Assembly (NCBI RefSeq): GCF_040712315.1
Contig: NC_134018.1
Coordinates: 12,978,835-13,042,834, forward strand
From: Castanea sativa
Lineage: Eukaryota; Streptophyta; Magnoliopsida; Fagales; Fagaceae
Reading direction: 5' to 3'
DNA length: 64,000 nt
Part shown: positions 58,928 through 64,000 of the stretch, piece after piece
Layout: each line of letters starts with the position of its first letter
Position numbering within the stretch: position 1 is the stretch's first letter
Translations under genes and position numbers: made by a program
The notes under the pieces: model-generated
Database searches by the model: none
What the model was told of the DNA's origin: nothing
The model's input: the letters and a program-made list of their open reading frames with translations, nothing else

Positions 58928-60560
58928 TTTTTTCTTGGGATAATTATAGTAAACCCATATGTGGTATGACCCGTTTTCACTTTGCCTACCTGTGGTTTAA
59001 ACATTTACACTTTGCTCACCTAAGCTTCAATCCGTTTTCTCTTTGTTACCCAACTCACCTTCTGACGTTAGAAAAACATCATTTTATTAAAAATCAGAGC
59101 ATAACACGGATTAAAAACATGAACCATTGAAACTTTTCCTCACGGGCCCTAGAAACACAAAAACCCCCATTCTGCATCTGATATTGAAACTCCAAAAAGG
59201 CAATTCGTTGAACTATCTATTTCTTTGTCTCGCAATTTATTTTTCCTCTCTCTCTAAAGAGTCAGATTAGGCCTTCATGACTGAAAGTCCCAAGTTCTCA
59301 CCGCTCATCTCAGCCACTTGCCACCACCATTGACGAGAATCAAACTGTATACACCATGGACAAATCGAAAGTTTGAAGCTGCGAGCAATTGTTACTTAAT
59401 CGAACGGATCTGGAAGCTTCTATAAAAAATCAAAGATCTCCTCGTGTTAATGGACCTAGACGATTCTCTTAGACTCAAGAACCAAATCAACGTTAACTCG
59501 TTGAACAAAATGGTATCAATTTGTTTCTCCATTAAAGACCCAGTTTCAATTTCACTAAGGATGTCCTCTGATTTTGGGTTGTACAGTTTGGGTCGTTATA
59601 ATTGCTGCGGTTTTCTATTAAAAAATTGTGTAATGTAATTTTTGGTTGTAATTGCTAATTTTTTGGGTTGTTGCGAGCATGAAATGTTTGCTGTCTTTGT
59701 GGTGTTTGATAAAGTTTCTCAATAAAAAAAAGGTTCAAAACAAAATTCATTTTATACGTATAAGCCACAAACTCAACTACTGGACCTAATAGATCAATGC
59801 TCAAAGTGTAATTCAAAACCCAGATTAGAATGACAAACCTGAGATTTTCTTTGTTACATTTCTCCGTGTATGAGAAAGAGTAGTACTATGAAGAGATGTA
59901 GACTAATGGAACTGGGTGGGAACTTTCCTTTACTATGCAGTATTTTGGATGATGATCTTGGAGAGAAAAATGGTTGAGAGTTTTTCTTGAGAGGTGTTTG
60001 AAAAATGGTTCTCTCTTGGAGTAGTACAAGGCCGACCTTGACAATGAGGATGACAATGATAAAGTAGTCAGCATCGCAGAAGAAGTGGAAGGCATTGAAG
60101 AAGTGGGAGTGGTTTGAATGGTGTTGGAGTCATTAGGGACAACACATTTGGAAGCTCTCTAAATAAATTCATCGAACAGAGAGTGGGCATTTTCAAGATT
60201 GAGCAATTTCAAGGCCTCTCGCTTCTGTTCTTTGCTTTGAAAATACACCAAGTTCTTCTGCATCTCTTGCAAGATCATGAATAGCTCTTCTGGGACGTGA
60301 GGGCTCTTGCTTTTTCTTGCTTTGTCTTTAAAAATATCTTTTTAAAGTGAAATATCTTTTTAAACCCTATCTTTTTTATTCTTGTTATATTTGTTTTTGC
60401 CTAAAAATATGTTTTTTTAACGGCAAATGGAAAGGTGGGTTATGGAAGGCAAACAGGACTAACATCGGGTGGGCAAAGTGTAAAGTTTTAAATCACGGGT
60501 AGGCAAAGTGAAAACGGGTTATACCACATGTGGGTTTATTGTAATTATTCATTTTTTCTT
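58928..60560. mobile_element. Mutator-like element with ~100-bp inverted repeats, TSD TTTTTTCTT
   Basis: The element 58937-60551 is flanked by TTTTTTCTT (58928-58936, 60552-60560). Its ends read ATAATTATAGTAAACCCATA and the complement of a matching right end (60480-60551: TACCACATGTGGGTTTATTG). Inverted similarity continues about 100 bp ('ttttcactttgcctacc', 'ggtttaaa'). No transposase frame. The 1.3-kb interior is non-repetitive and holds minus-strand text 59886-60095 of coding-like composition that I do not recognise. It could be a Pack-MULE that captured host DNA. Confidence 0.82.
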
Positions 60561-60739
60561 TCTTTCTAGATTTTAGATCAAATTGATTTGTTAACACTTA
60601 ACAGACTTGCACTAATATGATACACAAAGGGCTTAAAGGACCACGTTAAGCTTACAAATAAGGCGAAAATGAGAAATTAACCATAACTTTCCAACTATAT
60701 AGTTAATAGGCCTGATTCTCAAACTATATTATTTAGTAA

Positions 60740-60950
60740 CATCTCGAGTCTTTCAGACTCGATTTTGGCCTTATAAATCGAGTCTTGGAGGCTCAGTTTT
60801 TCCAGTTTGATGTGGCATATTTTCCACGTGGCGTCCACCTGGAAATAGAGTCTCTAAGACTCGATTTATGTGACGTGGCCATCTAGTTCTGACGTGGTCG
60901 GTCCACGTGGAAAATAGGAAACCGAATCTCTAAGACTCGATTTCAAGTTG
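60740..60950. promoter_or_regulatory. GAGTCT/AGACTC palindrome cluster with ACGTGG cores
   Basis: Four related near-palindromes occur at about 60743, 60777, 60845 and 60921 (ATCGAGTCTT, ...TCTAAGACTCGATTT). Between them are TCCACGTGGCG (60826), GACGTGGCC (60872) and TCCACGTGGAAA (60902), i.e. G-box/ABRE-like ACGTGG cores. The block sits just upstream of the MAIN-like gene leader. Promoter function is inference. Confidence 0.6.
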
Positions 60951-60964
60951 GGGTTTTTTTGAAA

Positions 60965-62778
60965 ATTAACACCTCTCACATAGATCAGACACTCTCCACT
61001 CTCACTCACCCTCTCTCTAATACAGAGCAGACACTCTCACGCTCTCACTCTCCTTCTCACTCTTACACTGAACCTTAGCCTCTCTCACTCACTCACCCTC
61101 TCCACTCTCACTCACTCACCCTCTTCTTTCAGTCACTGTTCTCTCACTCACTCTCCACTATTTCACATTCATTGCCTTCGCCAAAAGATTTCAGAAAGCC
61201 ACAACAGGGTGTACAGAGCTTTGAGTTCCTTCAGTCTACACGGTCTCTCAAAACTAAAAAAAAAGGTGAGTTGCTTTGTACAAAGTTCACTGTTTGGTTG
61301 CCGAGAAACAGTGGGAAAAATCAAAGAAACTTTGGTTTCACCAAGTTTTTTTCTATTTTGGTTTCTGTATTGAATTTCTAATAGAACTGTTAAAAAAGAT
61401 CAAAGCTTTATTGTTTTTTGAGATTGAATTGGTTTGTGGGTTTGATTTTTATTTTTTGGTTTTGTTTTGCGCTTTGTTCTGTTCGTGGGTTGATATTAGG
61501 CAAATTTCAAATTTCTATCTTGAACGATGCATGGTTCTGTAGTGATGATGTTAGGGTTTGTTAACTGGGTCTTTATTAAATTAAATTATTGATGTTAGGG
61601 TTTGTTAAAGTTGATGATTTAGTGTTTAATTGGATCCATGTTACTGAAAGTTTGATGACTTTCTTCTTTCTAAATTTGATAATGTCAGAAATGATATTGT
61701 GTTTATTAATGTAATATTGCTGTAGTGTTATTTTATTTGATTTTATTTGCTAAGTTCTTACCTTGCCTGCATTTACTGTGTTGGGATATTTTATTTGATA
61801 TTGAATTATTGTTTGTTTACTTCTGTCATTTATATCATACCAATCCTCCCCTAATTAATTGGTTGAATAGGTTACCCTTTCCATTACTTTTGGTTGTTTT
61901 TGCTGATTGCCTGCTCTACGTAAGTTTTTGTTTATATAAAGTTCTCCAAACTCTTGTAAAAAGCAATTGTGAACTCTGGGGCTGCAATTTAGACTTGCAG
62001 TAGAGTGTATGTTAGTTATTTGATAGAGAATGTCAAATTATGGCTCTTGCTATGTAATGATTAGGCATGATATTAGATTAGATCATCAAGTTATGAAATT
62101 GGTTGGGTAAGAGAGTTTGAGGTCAATGATAAAGACTGGCTGTACTTTCTTGGCTTGGAGGGCATATGCCCTCATGTTACTCATAGAAGGGGTATTGTAC
62201 TGAAAATTGATACTAGTATGGAAGCATTTACTATGTAGACCAGGCTAATAAGTAGCTGGGAATTTAAGAAACAAAAAAGGAAAACAGTAAAATTCTAGGC
62301 ATCGCACTTAGGATTTCCTTGACATCACACGTCAAACAAAGTTTCATAATTTATAAAAATTTAGAAAACCTGTTCTTCTTCGCTATAGAATAGAAAGCAT
62401 TACATCCATATAAAGAGATGACTAATACCCATAGAAAGCATTATATCCATAGAAAGCATTACATCAATATGAAAATTTAGAAAACCTGCACTCTACATTT
62501 TATTAATCTGCTTGCATATCAGTTTATTAATTCTAATTTGGCTCTGCTGCAGTTGATTGCTACTACTTCTCTTTTTCTTGCTTCAAAACTTTACCTTAAA
62601 AATAAAATCCTAAGTCTAAAAAGCTCTGTATTCATATTGGCCTCTTTTGGTTCAGTCTTTCATCTTTTACTGAATTCTCATTGTACAAACTGGCTTTAGT
62701 TGCTCTAACTCATACCTAGTTCCAAAAGCATATTGTGTGTTCATATCTCAAACTAATTGCTTATCATTCTTGCACAAT
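60965..62778 (+). other. CT-rich leader and likely 5' intron of the MAIN-like gene
   Basis: 60965-61160 is a pyrimidine-rich leader full of CTCTCACTCACTC words. A candidate donor AAGGTGAGTTG lies at about 61262-61272. The following 1.5 kb is T-rich intron-like text up to the ATG at 62779. No other convincing ORF. Confidence 0.4.
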
Positions 62779-63750
62779 ATGACTGCTGCAAATGCTGGGC
62801 AAATTGACTATACACAGCCTGGACCCATTGACAGGTCAGTGTTATCGCAACAACTCAAGCATCGGTCCGAAACTATTTGGAATGGGCAGGTAAAACACAA
62901 CAAAGATTTCACTAATGTACATGCATTTAATTCATACAATGTACATGCATTTGTTGTCATATATTAATCCATGGTTCTGTTCTGTGCAGGATCCGAGGTC
63001 CGTTACCTACCGTAGCCATAGTTCAGAGTTCTCTAATTGAGAGCCAATGGTGGACCAAGTTAGGAACATTATTAAGGCAGTTGGTTTGGAGGGACTCCTT
63101 TGGGTCCCAAGTAGAGAGATTGACTTTGGCCTGATAACAGCCTTAGTGGAGTGATGGCGGCCCGAGACTCACACCTTCCACATGCCACATAGTGAGGTCA
63201 CCATCACATTGCAGGATGTGGAGGTTCTTTTCGGGCTTCCTATTGATGGTGACGCTATAACAAGGAGCACGCAAAAAACTTGGGTGGATGTGTGCCAAGA
63301 CTTCCTTGGCTTTCAACCTATAAATCAAGACAACCATAAGCAACTTACTGGCCAGAGGATTCTCACCAACCGGCTTTTGGAGCAAGTTGCTAATCCATTG
63401 CCGCCTAATGTTGAAGAGGATTAGCTGCATAAGTACGCACGATGCTACATCCTAGCGCTACTGGGAGACACAATATTCATGGACAAATCCGGCGATAGGG
63501 TGCATCTAATGTGGGTGCAGCAGTTGGAAGACCTTCACAACCCACAAAGGTACAGTCTCGGAGGTGCTTGCCTTGCATGGTTGTACCGAGAGCTATGCAA
63601 GGCAAGCGAGGACACCAGTTAGATTGGTGGGTGCTTACTGTTGGTCTAGTATTGGGCATGGGCCAGGTTCCCCTATTTGTGCCCGGTAGTTGAGCATGGC
63701 CCGCCAGTGGGTGCTTATGGTCCTCTAGTGCTTGGTCCATTGTTCCTGAA
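62779..63750 (+). pseudogene. Plant mobile domain (MAIN-like) protein copy with multiple stops
   Basis: Exon 1 is 62779-62889 (MTAANAGQIDYTQPGPIDRS), followed by GT-AG splicing to 62990, with a possible donor GTAAGT at 63751. Exon 2 carries the plant mobile domain (PMD) text: [50 protein letters not shown] and YWAWARFPYLCPVVEHG. PMD proteins include MAIN and MAIN-like factors of meristem genome stability and are spread by transposons. Stop codons fall at 63038-63040, 63152-63154 and 63422-63424 and twice more near 63620-63650, each where relatives have CGA or CAG. The gene probably continues past 64000. It is a transposon-spread pseudogene rather than a host gene. Confidence 0.8.
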
Positions 63751-64000
63751 GTAAGTCTCTACCTCATACACATCATATACAATATGTGATCATTACCTAA
63801 GCCCACAATCATGTAACTTGATTTAATTTATTTATTTTAAAGGCTTTTAGCAATTTTTTATGTCAACATAAAAAATTTTTAAACAGAGGTTCAATATATA
63901 TGATTACGTTAATATAGTCTAATTTTGTGACTGTCATGTGACTTGTATGTGGTTTGTTTTTTATAAGGACTGTTTCTTATTCTAGTGATATTATTAATTA
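63751..64000. other. Possible intron start of the MAIN-like copy to window end
   Basis: AT-rich text after a GTAAGT donor at 63751. No further exon is visible before the window ends. Confidence 0.4.

Noticed and set aside
61276..62003. Phe/Leu-rich frames before the MAIN-like exon
   Set aside because: Composition is that of T-rich intron DNA, and the exon start is set by similarity at 62779.

Overview
This is nuclear DNA of a flowering plant, most likely a woody eudicot. The evidence is long AT-rich intergenic stretches, one GT-AG spliced gene with a plant ATG18/BCAS3-type product, two CC-NBS-LRR resistance-gene relatives, and plant-lineage Ty3/Gypsy, LINE, SINE, hAT, Mutator-like and PIF/Harbinger-like elements. 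I suspect an oak/chestnut-like genome (Fagaceae), but the sequence alone does not prove it. I saw no rRNA or tRNA gene, CRISPR array or bacterial feature.

Region by region. 1-4.5 kb is AT-rich with one PIF-type MITE (3096-3840) that carries a strong hairpin. 4.56-16.11 kb is a complete but decayed Tat-lineage Ty3/Gypsy retrotransposon on the minus strand, with a 5-bp target duplication (GAAAT). It has gag, PR, RT, two RNase H domains and integrase, then eight ~150-bp tandem repeats, then a degenerate ORF on the opposite strand. 16.25-21.62 kb is a tandem duplication of about 3 kb covering the promoter and first leader bases of the next gene. The two copies differ by three insertions whose empty sites survive in the partner copy. 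22.28-29.11 kb is the one intact gene, a seven-exon ATG18f/h-like autophagy protein of 890 residues. Its 3.3-kb first intron holds LINE and SINE remnants.

30.1-36 kb and 51.5-56.6 kb are two copies of a segment carrying an RPS2/RPS5-type NLR gene on the minus strand. Both NLRs are frameshifted. Between them sits a nest of transposons. A hAT-like element (36628-48708, 8-bp duplication CTTGACAT) was entered by an Athila-type Gypsy element (37389-45373) that has lost RT, RNase H and the integrase core by internal deletion. One Athila LTR was in turn entered by a hAT MITE (37768-38391). A further hAT MITE lies at 47310-48402 and a truncated L1-type LINE at 49.9-51.5 kb.

57-64 kb holds a solo LTR of the Tat family (57102-57823, duplication AATGT), a 1.6-kb Mutator-like element with long terminal inverted repeats (58937-60551), a cluster of GAGTCT/AGACTC palindromes with ACGTGG cores, and a plant-mobile-domain (MAIN-like) gene copy with several stop codons that runs off the window.

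Apart from the ATG18-like gene, almost everything in the window is transposon-derived or pseudogenised. The features most worth a second look are the duplicated promoter of the only intact gene, the composite Tat element, and the nested insertions between the two NLR pseudogenes.
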